Below, in pieces: positions 24,925 to 33,040 of a stretch of 64,000 nucleotides of DNA. A program made the translations under genes and the position numbers. Where the stretch lies: positions 186,001 to 250,000 of the forward strand of contig JBCBVY010000006.1 in assembly GCA_039817385.1 (NCBI GenBank), written 5' to 3'. The notes beneath the pieces were generated by a model. It made no database searches. It was not told where the DNA came from and saw only the letters and a program-made list of their open reading frames with translations. The number at the start of each line of letters is the position of its first letter. The first letter of the stretch is position 1. The DNA comes from JBCBCP01 sp039817385. Lineage in GTDB: Bacteria > Pseudomonadota > Alphaproteobacteria > Rhodobacterales > Rhodobacteraceae.

Positions 24925-27870
24925 CTAGTCCGGGTTGCCGTTGGTGTAGCTGATTTTCGACAGGTCCGGGGCTTTGCGGCCCGGCAGGGGCGGTGGGTTT
25001 ACACCCACCCTACCCGGCTCCGGCGTCAGGATGTGGCGCAAAAGGGCGACGGGGTGTTCCTTCAAAGTGAGGCGCATGGCGACGTAGTCTTCGACCACCT
25101 CTTCCCCGCGTGTCATTTCGGGCAGCAGCGCCGCAGGTTCGTTCACCACTTCGCCATCGATGTCGCCCGCAAAGAGCGGCAGAGGCGCGCCGGGGGTCAG
25201 GGCCTTTGCCTCCCACAGGGCCTCGCGGCGGCTGAGGCCCAGGGCGGCGAAGGCGTCCGCTTCGGCCAGCCGCGCCACCACTGCAGGGCCGAGCCCCGCC
25301 CGCCGCCAGACATCGCGCAGCTCGGCATAGCCGTTGCCGCGCGCAGCGGTGAGCCAGGCGGCGTCCTCTTCGGCGAGGCCCTTGACCTGCCGGAACCCCA
25401 GCCGCAGGGCGAGGCCGCCGCGCCCGTCCGGCTCCATCACGTTGTCCCAATAGCTCGCCTGCACGCAGACGGGCCGCACCTCGACCCCGTGTTCGCGCGC
25501 ATCGCGGACGATCTGGGCGGGGGCGTAGAAGCCCATCGGTTGGGAGTTCAGCAGGGCGCAGGCGAAGATGCCGGGATGGTGTTTCTTGATCCATGAGGAC
25601 GCGTAGACCAGCAGCGCGAAGCTGGCCGCGTGGCTTTCGGGAAAGCCGTAGGAGCCAAAGCCTTCGATCTGGGAAAAGCACCGCTCGGCAAAGTCGGGGG
25701 CGTAGCCGTTTTTCTTCATGCCGCGCAGGAAGAGCGTGCGAAATTCGCTGACGTTTCCGTGCTTCTTGAAGGTGGCGAGGGACCGGCGCAGGCGGTCGGC
25801 CTGCTCGGGGGTGAAGCCCGCGCCGACGATGGCGATCTGCATCGCCTGTTCCTGGAACAAAGGCACGCCAAGCGTCTTGCCCAGCACTTCGCCGAGTTCG
25901 TCCGAGGGGAAGCTGACCTGCTCCTCCCCGTTGCGGCGGCGAATATACGGATGGACCATGTCGCCCTGGATCGGGCCGGGGCGGATGATCGCGACCTCGA
26001 TCACCAGGTCGTAGAAACAGCGCGGCTTCATCCGGGGCAGGAAGTTCATCTGGGCTCGAGACTCAACTTGGAAGACACCGATGCTGTCGGCGCGGCAGAG
26101 CATGTCGTAGACGGCCGGGTCCTCGGGCGGCAGGGTCGCGAGGGTCCAGTCCTGCTGGTGGTGCATTTTCAGAAGGTCGAAGGATTTGCGGATGCAGGTC
26201 AGCATCCCCAGCGCGAGCACGTCGACCTTCAGGATGCCAAGGCTGTCGATATCGTCCTTGTCCCAGCAGATGACCGTGCGGTCCTCCATTGTGGCGTTTT
26301 CGACCGGGACAAGCTCATCGAGCCGCCCTTCGGTCATGATGAAGCCGCCGACGTGCTGGGAGAGGTGGCGGGGGAAGCCGACGATCTCATAGACCAGTTC
26401 CATCACCAGCCGCAGCCGGCGGTCGGCGGCGTCCAGGCCAATCTCGGCCATGCGCTCGGCCTCCAGCCCCTTCGTGCTGAAGAACCCCCAAAGCTGGGAG
26501 GACATGGCGCTGATCGTGTCCTCGGTCAGGCCCATCGCGCGGCCGACTTCTCTTATCGCGCGCTTCCCCCGGTAATGGATCACCGTTGCACAAAGGCCCG
26601 CCCGGTGGCGACCGTAGCGATTGTAGATGTGCTGGATCACCTCTTCGCGGCGTTCATGTTCGAAGTCGACGTCGATGTCGGGCGGCTCGTCCCGCGCCTC
26701 CGAGACGAAGCGTTCAAAGACCATCGTGCCGATTTCCGGGCTGACGGAGGTGACGCCGAGGCAGTAGCAAACGACCGAGTTCGCCGCCGAGCCGCGCCCC
26801 TGGCAGAGGATGCCACGGGTCCGGGCAAAGGCGACGACGTCGCGGACGGTGAGGAAGTAAGGCTCATATTTTAGCTTGGCGATCAGGCGCAATTCGTGGG
26901 CGAGCAATTTGCGCACCTTCTCCGGCGCGCCCGCGGGGTAGCGCCAGTCGAGGCCCTCATAAGCCAACCGCGCGAGCCGATCCTTCGGCGCCTCCCCGTC
27001 CGCAACCTCGGACGGGTATTCGTAACGCAGCTGGCTAAGGCAGAAGGTGATGCTTTCGGCGATCTGGTTCGTACGCTCCAGCGCGTCCTTGAACCCTGTG
27101 AACAGCCGCGCCATGTCTTCCGGCCCGCGCAGGCGCTGTTCCCCGTTGGCGAGCGCCGCGCGGCCCAGCGCATCAACCGTGGTGCCAAGACGGATCGCTG
27201 TCAGCACGTCCGCCATGCGGCGGCGCGCGCCGTGGTGCATCATCGGCGCGGCAGAAGCGCAAAGCGGCAGGCCCTGTGCCTGTTCGCGGATGCGCGCCCA
27301 ACGCACCGCATCGCGCCCATCGTATCGGGGGGTCAGCAGAATGTCCGTCGGAGTCAGCCTTGCGAGACGCTGCGCAATGGCGGGCCAGCCGCGCCCCTCG
27401 GGCCAAAGCAGCAGGCGTAGGCCCGTGTGGAAGTCTTCAAGATCGGCAAGAGACAGCTCGCATTTGCCCTTCTCCGCCCGCTGGCGCCCGCGGGAGATCA
27501 GGCGGCAGAGGCTCGCCCAGCCTGTACGGTTCACGGGCAGCGCGGTGATGGGGGGCGCATCGGTCAGCAGCAGCCGCGCGCCGGGGATCAGGCGCGGCGC
27601 GGCCTGTGACAGGCCGGGTGGGTCCGGCAGGTGTGCAGGCTTTGGCGGGCCGTAAAGCCCGTGTTCGGCGTCCCATGTTCGGCGCTCATCAATCTCGCGC
27701 TGAATCGCCTTGGCCTCGGTGTAGGCGCGCACGATGCCGGCCACGGTGTTGTCGTCAGCGATGGCAATAGCCTGGATGCCAAGGTCTGCGGCACGGCGCA
27801 TATACTCCTCGGGGTGGGAGGCCCCGGTGAGGAAGGTAAAGTTCGACTGGATCGAAAGTTCGCAGAACAT
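24925..27870 (-). CDS. dnaE2: Error-prone DNA polymerase DnaE2, C-terminally shortened
   Basis: A C-family polymerase used in SOS mutagenic translesion synthesis together with ImuA and ImuB. The PHP domain starts at residue 1 (SNFTFLTGASHPEE). Catalytic Asp residues are in PPDIDVDFEHERRE (about 405). Palm/fingers motifs RGSAANSVVCYCLG and GFGSYGFPESHAASFA are present, with HhH-like sequence near 780-850. At 981 residues it ends in VAMRLTLKEHPVALLRHIL followed by a short Pro-rich tail. The usual OB-fold of about 100 residues is missing. No imuA or imuB precedes it. The tail is encoded by a palindromic repeat. Polymerase activity may persist. Confidence 0.9.
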   Translation of the reverse strand: MFCELSIQSNFTFLTGASHPEEYMRRAADLGIQAIAIADDNTVAGIVRAYTEAKAIQREIDERRTWDAEHGLYGPPKPAHLPDPPGLSQAAPRLIPGARLLLTDAPPITALPVNRTGWASLCRLISRGRQRAEKGKCELSLADLEDFHTGLRLLLWPEGRGWPAIAQRLARLTPTDILLTPRYDGRDAVRWARIREQAQGLPLCASAAPMMHHGARRRMADVLTAIRLGTTVDALGRAALANGEQRLRGPEDMARLFTGFKDALERTNQIAESITFCLSQLRYEYPSEVADGEAPKDRLARLAYEGLDWRYPAGAPEKVRKLLAHELRLIAKLKYEPYFLTVRDVVAFARTRGILCQGRGSAANSVVCYCLGVTSVSPEIGTMVFERFVSEARDEPPDIDVDFEHERREEVIQHIYNRYGRHRAGLCATVIHYRGKRAIREVGRAMGLTEDTISAMSSQLWGFFSTKGLEAERMAEIGLDAADRRLRLVMELVYEIVGFPRHLSQHVGGFIMTEGRLDELVPVENATMEDRTVICWDKDDIDSLGILKVDVLALGMLTCIRKSFDLLKMHHQQDWTLATLPPEDPAVYDMLCRADSIGVFQVESRAQMNFLPRMKPRCFYDLVIEVAIIRPGPIQGDMVHPYIRRRNGEEQVSFPSDELGEVLGKTLGVPLFQEQAMQIAIVGAGFTPEQADRLRRSLATFKKHGNVSEFRTLFLRGMKKNGYAPDFAERCFSQIEGFGSYGFPESHAASFALLVYASSWIKKHHPGIFACALLNSQPMGFYAPAQIVRDAREHGVEVRPVCVQASYWDNVMEPDGRGGLALRLGFRQVKGLAEEDAAWLTAARGNGYAELRDVWRRAGLGPAVVARLAEADAFAALGLSRREALWEAKALTPGAPLPLFAGDIDGEVVNEPAALLPEMTRGEEVVEDYVAMRLTLKEHPVALLRHILTPEPGRVGVNPPPLPGRKAPDLSKISYTNGNPD
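24992..25014. repeat. Palindromic repeat, copy 2, inside the dnaE2 3' end
   Basis: GGTGGGT (24992-24998) pairs with ACCCACC (25003-25009) around TTAC, followed by CTACC. Related to copy 1 at 24707-24733. On the minus strand it encodes the VGVNPPP of the shortened DnaE2 tail, so it lies where the normal OB-fold sequence is lost. Confidence 0.55.
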
Positions 27871-28030
27871 TTTTAACGTCGAATCGGATGGCAGGCCGTC
27901 AGTTTATTCATGTTTTGTTCTCATTTGGAGTCCAGAGTTAGCACGATGTGGTTCTGGTTCCTCCTCTTGCGCATTTTCCGGGTCGCCTCGGCGACCGGCC
28001 CGGTGCACCCTGCGGAAAAAGGAGGCCACC

Positions 28031-28495
28031 ATGCCACGCTTTCACGCCATTCCCACCGACGAGGCCGCCGCCTTTCGCGCGGGCCGCCCCGACGCGTTCG
28101 GCAACCCGCCAGAGCGCAAGATTTCAACCGGCAAGGGGAACCCGTGCCGCCATTGCCTGTGCGATGTGCCCGCGGGGGCGGAGATGTTGGTGCTGGCCTA
28201 CAAGCCCTTTGCCGGGCGCCACCCCTATGCGGAAGTCGGGCCGATATTCCTGTGCGCGGATGCCTGCGAAAGGGGCGGCGGGGCGCATATGCCAAAGGTG
28301 CTGACGACCTCCCCCGACTACCTGATCAAAGGGTATTCGGAGGACGAGCGTATCGTCTATGGCACCGGCGCGGTGGTGCCCACGGAAGCGATGCAGGACC
28401 GCATCGCGGCCATCTTTTCCCACCCGAAGGTGCGCGAGGTGCATGTGCGATCTGCCCGCAACAATTGCTACCAGGCGCGGGTGACACGGGACTGA
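28031..28495 (+). CDS. DUF1203 family protein
   Basis: A 154-residue cytoplasmic protein of the DUF1203 family, function unknown. Recognisable segments are NPCRHCLCDVPAG (a CxxCxC cluster that may bind metal), KPFAGRHPYAEVGPIFLC and the C-terminal VREVHVRSARNNCYQARV. The ATG follows AAAGGAGGCC at optimal spacing. An in-frame upstream extension exists but contains the dnaE2 promoter region and is not credible. It is divergent from dnaE2. Confidence 0.85.
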   Translation: MPRFHAIPTDEAAAFRAGRPDAFGNPPERKISTGKGNPCRHCLCDVPAGAEMLVLAYKPFAGRHPYAEVGPIFLCADACERGGGAHMPKVLTTSPDYLIKGYSEDERIVYGTGAVVPTEAMQDRIAAIFSHPKVREVHVRSARNNCYQARVTRD

Positions 28496-28573
28496 CCTGC
28501 TGCGGCGCAGAGCCACGCTTGCCACCGCGGTCCGCGATGCGCATAAAGCCCCCGAAGCCATCACGAGACAGCC

Positions 28574-28753
28574 ATGACCACCCAGCCCCCCGAAATCATC
28601 ATCGTCGACAGCTACCGCGTTGCCTGTGACGGGGGCGACGGCGCGCTAGGCCACCCGCGCGTCTGGCTGCAAATCCCCGAAGATGTCGGCTTTGTCATCT
28701 GCCCCTATTGCGGGCGGAAATACATCCACCGGGATTTCGAGGGTAAGGTCTGA
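28574..28753 (+). CDS. Zinc-finger protein, NDUFS6-like, 59 residues
   Basis: A small protein with the pattern C18-x8-H27-x15-C43-x2-C46 (VACDGG, LGHPRVW, ICPYCGR), the zinc site of the complex I 13-kDa/NDUFS6 type domain. In alphaproteobacteria such proteins can be accessory NADH dehydrogenase subunits; that role is inferred from family knowledge. The ATG is at 28574. The stop TGA overlaps a likely CTG start of the next gene. No other complex I genes are in the window. Confidence 0.85.
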   Translation: MTTQPPEIIIVDSYRVACDGGDGALGHPRVWLQIPEDVGFVICPYCGRKYIHRDFEGKV

Positions 28754-29388
28754 TCCGGCGCCTTTTCGCCGGTCTGCTTGCCCTTGTCCTTTGCTATGGT
28801 GTCGCCGCGCTTGTCGGCGGCTTGATCCCAGGGCCACGCGCTGAAATTCCTGGGGGCGATGACGTCACCATCCATCTGGTTGCTGGCCCAATCCACACGG
28901 ACATTCTGGTGCCGCTGGATTGGGTCACCGCGGACCGATTTGCACCTTACGGACTGGCGACAGATACGCCCGGAGCGGACTGGCTGGTTGCCGGGTGGGG
29001 CGCGCGCGATTTTTACACGACCACCGGCACCTATGCGGATGTCTCCCTCGGCGCCGTCTGGCGCGCCGTGACGGGCGACAATGCGGTGATGCGCCTCGGC
29101 CTCGCGAGCCCATTGGACCCGGCGCTCCGAACATGGCCGCTCACCATCAGCGCGCAGCAGCACGCCGCGCTGCTAGGCCAAATCGAAGCCGACATCGACA
29201 TCCAAGCGCCCTTGCCCCAACCGGGCTTCGGCGCGTTCGACCGCTTCTACAGCGCCGCGGGACGCTTCCACATCTTTAACACCTGCAACACCTGGATCGC
29301 GCGAACGCTGCGCGCCGCTGGCATTCCCTTTGGTGTCTGGACCCCGACGCCCTACGCAATACGCGCAGCGCACGCTCTGCATCGGTAA
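28750..29388 (+). CDS. TIGR02117/DUF2459 family protein, probable CTG start
   Basis: A 212-residue protein if started at CTG 28750. Residues 1-25 (IRRLFAGLLALVLCYGVAALVGGL) form a signal anchor, and the rest matches the TIGR02117 family: HTDILVPLDW, GWGARDFYTTTGTYADV and the Cys-containing FNTCNTWIARTLRAAG. The family function is unknown. No ATG or GTG lies between the in-frame TAA at 28744 and the conserved domain. CTG overlaps the previous TGA and follows GAGGGTAAGG, so coupled initiation is likely; TTG 28822 would lose the anchor. Confidence 0.8.
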   Translation: MIRRLFAGLLALVLCYGVAALVGGLIPGPRAEIPGGDDVTIHLVAGPIHTDILVPLDWVTADRFAPYGLATDTPGADWLVAGWGARDFYTTTGTYADVSLGAVWRAVTGDNAVMRLGLASPLDPALRTWPLTISAQQHAALLGQIEADIDIQAPLPQPGFGAFDRFYSAAGRFHIFNTCNTWIARTLRAAGIPFGVWTPTPYAIRAAHALHR

Positions 29389-29401
29389 GCTCTTCTTCAG
29401 G

Positions 29402-29452
29402 TTAAAAATACCTTGGGGAGTTTGAGGGGTGAAACCCCTCATCAGCAAAACA
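29402..29452 (+). repeat. Intergenic repeat, short form (element A)
   Basis: Begins TTAAAAATACCTTGGGGAG, then an 8-bp hairpin TGAGGGGT-GAA-ACCCCTCA (29423-29441), then TCAGCAAAACA. An extended version lies at 51812-51908 on the other strand. Both sit just after a gene stop, in the same orientation as that gene, which suggests a termination or mRNA-end role. Confidence 0.6.
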
Positions 29453-29545
29453 GAATCAAATCGCGCGTAGCGCGGCCGCCGGATCACCGCTGGCCCCGGG
29501 CGCAGGCTCGTGCCATGAAGGCGCAGCACAAATGCGGAGGGCGCG

Positions 29546-32344
29546 ATGGGCAATTTCGGCAAGGGACATCACCTGCATCTGATCGACGGGTCGGCCTTTA
29601 TCTTTCGGGCCTATCACGCGCTGCCGCCGCTCACGCGCAAGTCGGACGGGCTGCCGATCGGGGCCGTTTCCGGTTTTTGCAACATGCTGTTCCGCTATAT
29701 CGAGGGGAACCACGGCCCAGACGCCCCAACACATGCGGCTGTGATCTTTGACAAGGGCAGCCACACGTTCCGCAACGATATGTATGACCAATACAAGGCC
29801 AACCGGGACGAAATGCCAGAGGATCTGCGCCCGCAAATCCCCTTAACCCGGCAGGCGACCGAGGCGTTCAACATCGCTTGCAAGGAGAAGGAAGGCTGGG
29901 AGGCGGATGACATCATCGCCACGCTGGCGCGGCAGGCGCGCGAGGCCGGGGGGCGCTGCACCATCATCAGCTCGGACAAGGACCTGATGCAGCTGGTCGG
30001 CGGCGGAGTTGAGATGCTGGACGCGATGAAAAACACCCGCATCGACCGCGACGGCGTGATGGAGAAGTTTGGCGTCTGGCCCGAGCGGGTGGTGGATGTG
30101 CAGGCGCTGGCAGGCGACTCGGTCGACAACGTGCCGGGCGCGCCGGGGATCGGGATCAAGACGGCGGCGCTGCTGATCAACGAATACGGCGATCTGGACA
30201 CGCTTTTGGAGCGTGCGGGCGAGATCAAACAGCCCAAGCGCCGCGAGACCCTGATCAACCACGCGGATCAAATCCGGCTGAGCCGCGATTTGGTGAAGCT
30301 GGATGAGGACACACCGCTGGACTTCGGCCTCGACGATCTGGAGGTGAAGGACGCGGACCCCGAGGTGCTGATGCCTTTCCTGGCAGAGATGGAGTTCCGC
30401 ACCCTCACCAAGCGCATCGCCGATCAGCTGGGCGTGGAGGCGCCGGTGATCGAGGCCGCTGTGCCGCAGGCCGAAACCTTGCCCGCGCCCGAGGCGCCGT
30501 CCTTTGAGGACAGCACGTATGAGCAGGTGAGTGACGCCGCGGCGCTGCAGGCGTGGATCGATCGGATTTACGAGCGCGGCTGGGTTGCGGTTGATACGGA
30601 GACCACGGGCCTGAACGAGATGACGGCCGAGCTGGTGGGTATCTCGCTTTGCGTTGAGGCGGGGCACGCCTGTTACATCCCCCTGATCCACAAGGCGGAT
30701 GGGGGCGATGACCTGTTTGGCTCGGACACGCTGGCGACCGGGCAGATGGGCCTGGATGAGGCATTGAAGATGCTGCAGCCCGTGCTGGAAGACTCCAGCA
30801 TCCTCAAGATCGGGCAGAACATGAAATACGATGTGAAGGTCTTTGCCCGCCTTGGCATCACCGTTGCCCCCATCGATGACACGATGCTGCTGTCTTATGC
30901 GCTGCATGGCGGGCTGCACGGGCACGGGATGGACACGCTGGCCGAGCGGTACCTGGGCCACACGCCGATCCCGATCAAGCCGCTGCTCGGCTCGGGCAAG
31001 TCGGCCATCACCTTTGACCGGGTGCCTTTGGAAAAGGCGGTGCCCTATGCGGCAGAGGATGCGGATATCACCTTGCGCCTTTGGCAATTGCTGAAACCGC
31101 AGCTGCACGGGACGGGTGTGACGCGCGTTTACGAGACGCTGGAGCGGCCAATGGTGCACGTGCTGGCAGGTATGGAGCGGTCGGGCATCAAGGTGGACCA
31201 GGGCACGCTATCCCGCATGTCGAACGCGTTCAGCCAGAAGATGGCCGCGCTCGAGGATGAAATTCACGCGCTTGCAGGGCGCAAGTTCAATGTGGGCAGC
31301 CCCAAGCAACTGGGCGAGATCCTGTTTGACGAGATGGGGATCGAGGGCGGCAAGAAGGGCAAGACCGGGGCCTATGCAACCGGCGCCGATGTGCTGGAGG
31401 ATTTGGCGACAGAACATGACCTGCCCGCGCGGGTGCTGGACTGGCGGCAAGTGAGCAAGCTGAAGTCGACCTACACGGACGCGCTGCAGGACCACATCAA
31501 CGCCGAAACGGGGCGCGTGCATACGTCTTATTCGATTGCCGGGGCAAGCACGGGCCGGCTGGCCTCGACCGATCCAAATCTGCAAAACATACCCATCCGT
31601 ACGGAAGAGGGGCGGCGTATCCGGGAGGCCTTTGTCGCGGAGCCAGGCAAGGTGCTGGTGGCGCTGGATTACAGCCAGATCGAGCTGCGCATCCTCGCCC
31701 ATATCGCGGAGATTCCTGAGCTAAAGCAAGCCTTTGCCGAGGGGATCGACATTCACGCGCTCACGGCCTCAGAGATGTTTGATGTGCCGCTGGAAGACAT
31801 GACACCGGAGATCCGACGGCAAGCGAAAGCGATCAACTTTGGGGTGATCTACGGCATTTCGGGCTTTGGCCTGGCGCGCAACCTGCGCATCCCGCGGGCG
31901 GAGGCGCAGGGCTTCATCGACCGCTATTTCGAGCGGTTCCCGGGCATCCGCGGCTACATGGATGACACGAAGGCCTTTGCGAAGGAACATGGCTATGTCC
32001 AGACGCTCTTTGGCCGCAAGATCAACACGCCGGAGATCAACGCGCGGGGGCCGCGGGCCGGGTTCGCGCAGCGGGCGGCGATCAACGCCCCGATCCAGGG
32101 GACCGCGGCGGACATCATCCGGCGCGCGATGATCCGGATGCCGGAGGCGATCGAAGGCCAGCCCGCGGCGATGCTGCTTCAGGTGCATGACGAGCTGCTG
32201 TTCGAGGTCGAGCAAGGCGGCGAAGCGCGCCTGATCGAGACCGCGCGCGACGTTATGGAAGGCGCGGCAGACCCGGTGGTCAAGCTGGACGTGAAGCTTG
32301 AGGTCGATGCCGGGACCGGCGCAAGCTGGGCGGAGGCGCATTAG
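29546..32344 (+). CDS. polA: DNA polymerase I
   Basis: Fills gaps and removes RNA primers in replication and repair. It has 932 residues and all three domains. The 5' nuclease covers about 1-300 (LIDGSAFIFRAYHAL). The 3'-5' exonuclease covers about 325-510 with DTETTGLNEM retaining the metal-binding Asp/Glu, so proofreading is likely. The polymerase covers about 560-930 with motif A DYSQIELRILAHIA, motif B RRQAKAINFGVIYG and motif C QVHDELLFEV. The ATG follows GCGGAGGG. The repeat element A lies upstream. Confidence 0.97.
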   Translation: MGNFGKGHHLHLIDGSAFIFRAYHALPPLTRKSDGLPIGAVSGFCNMLFRYIEGNHGPDAPTHAAVIFDKGSHTFRNDMYDQYKANRDEMPEDLRPQIPLTRQATEAFNIACKEKEGWEADDIIATLARQAREAGGRCTIISSDKDLMQLVGGGVEMLDAMKNTRIDRDGVMEKFGVWPERVVDVQALAGDSVDNVPGAPGIGIKTAALLINEYGDLDTLLERAGEIKQPKRRETLINHADQIRLSRDLVKLDEDTPLDFGLDDLEVKDADPEVLMPFLAEMEFRTLTKRIADQLGVEAPVIEAAVPQAETLPAPEAPSFEDSTYEQVSDAAALQAWIDRIYERGWVAVDTETTGLNEMTAELVGISLCVEAGHACYIPLIHKADGGDDLFGSDTLATGQMGLDEALKMLQPVLEDSSILKIGQNMKYDVKVFARLGITVAPIDDTMLLSYALHGGLHGHGMDTLAERYLGHTPIPIKPLLGSGKSAITFDRVPLEKAVPYAAEDADITLRLWQLLKPQLHGTGVTRVYETLERPMVHVLAGMERSGIKVDQGTLSRMSNAFSQKMAALEDEIHALAGRKFNVGSPKQLGEILFDEMGIEGGKKGKTGAYATGADVLEDLATEHDLPARVLDWRQVSKLKSTYTDALQDHINAETGRVHTSYSIAGASTGRLASTDPNLQNIPIRTEEGRRIREAFVAEPGKVLVALDYSQIELRILAHIAEIPELKQAFAEGIDIHALTASEMFDVPLEDMTPEIRRQAKAINFGVIYGISGFGLARNLRIPRAEAQGFIDRYFERFPGIRGYMDDTKAFAKEHGYVQTLFGRKINTPEINARGPRAGFAQRAAINAPIQGTAADIIRRAMIRMPEAIEGQPAAMLLQVHDELLFEVEQGGEARLIETARDVMEGAADPVVKLDVKLEVDAGTGASWAEAH

Positions 32345-32385
32345 GTGGGCCTGGGGCCTCCTTCGAACGGCATAGTGCGCCGTGA

Positions 32386-32775
32386 ATGCGCACCCTGCGG
32401 ATGGAGGCGCATGTGTTGCAGACTTGGCCAGACCTGAAATCCTTTGCCCTTGGCCTCGAGTTGCCGCAGGTCACAGAGGCGGTGTCTTGGGGGAATGAGA
32501 ACCTAAAAGCGCATGGCAAGATGTGGTGCTGGTGGTCGCCTTACGTAGATGCGGCGATCTTCAAGGGCAGCATTGACGAGCGAGAGGCGCTGATTGCTGC
32601 GGACCCGGAGACGTTCCTGTGGCACGACCATTACGCGAAGCACGGTCTCGTGCTCGTCGCCGCAGGGCGGATTGACGAAGGCTGGGCGGAGGCGCGGCTG
32701 CGGCAAACATGGCGGGATGCGGCGCCGAAGCGGTGGCTGAAGGCGTGGGATGCTGGGCAGGCGGAAACTTCGTAA
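32386..32775 (+). CDS. MmcQ/YjbR family DNA-binding protein
   Basis: A 129-residue protein of the MmcQ/YjbR (CyaY-like fold) family; exact role unknown. Typical segments are LPQVTEAVSWGNENLKAHGK, KMWCWWSPY and the C-terminal WRDAAPKRWLKAW. ATG 32386 is used; ATG 32401 is an alternative. Its stop lies inside the first of two tandem hairpins at 32762-32806. Confidence 0.85.
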   Translation: MRTLRMEAHVLQTWPDLKSFALGLELPQVTEAVSWGNENLKAHGKMWCWWSPYVDAAIFKGSIDEREALIAADPETFLWHDHYAKHGLVLVAAGRIDEGWAEARLRQTWRDAAPKRWLKAWDAGQAETS

Positions 32776-32806
32776 GTTTCCGGTCCGTTTTCTTCGTAAG
32801 AAAACG
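32762..32806. terminator. Tandem CTTCGTAAG hairpins at the yjbR 3' end
   Basis: CGGAAACTT-CGT-AAGTTTCCG (32762-32782) is followed directly by CGTTTTCTT-CGT-AAGAAAACG (32786-32806), each a perfect 9-bp stem with the same CGT loop. They lie between convergent genes and overlap the upstream stop codon, as at 5758-5803. Confidence 0.55.
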
Positions 32807-32812
32807 TTCGGG

Positions 32813-33040
32813 TTACTCCTTGGCCACCAACATCCCAACGATCCGGCGGGCCAGCGGCGCGACGAACAGCACGATGGGAAAGGCGATGGCCCAGCTGGGC
32901 AGCCAGCCCGCGATCCACTGGCTCATGAAATCGGGCGTCAGGCCGATGGCGCGGTAGGTCGCGATGCCCGAGATCAGGAAGGACATGATGCAGCTGAGCG
33001 TGAAGCCGAAGGCGATATGCGCGTAGCGGGCGGGGATCAT
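32813..33040 (-). CDS. DUF2798 family small membrane protein
   Basis: A 75-residue protein with two transmembrane segments (about 8-30 and 42-64), matching DUF2798: ARYAHIAFGFTLSCIMSFLI and AFPIVLFVAPLARRIV. Its function is unknown. The ATG at 33040 overlaps the hyi stop (ATGA). A longer start at 33061 would overlap hyi by 25 bases and is less likely. Confidence 0.8.
   Translation of the reverse strand: MIPARYAHIAFGFTLSCIMSFLISGIATYRAIGLTPDFMSQWIAGWLPSWAIAFPIVLFVAPLARRIVGMLVAKE

Noticed and set aside
27871..28030. SOS (LexA) box of the alphaproteobacterial GTTC-N7-GTTC type before dnaE2
   Set aside because: GTTC and GAAC half-sites are present (27866-27869, 27917-27920) but no second half-site is at the right distance.
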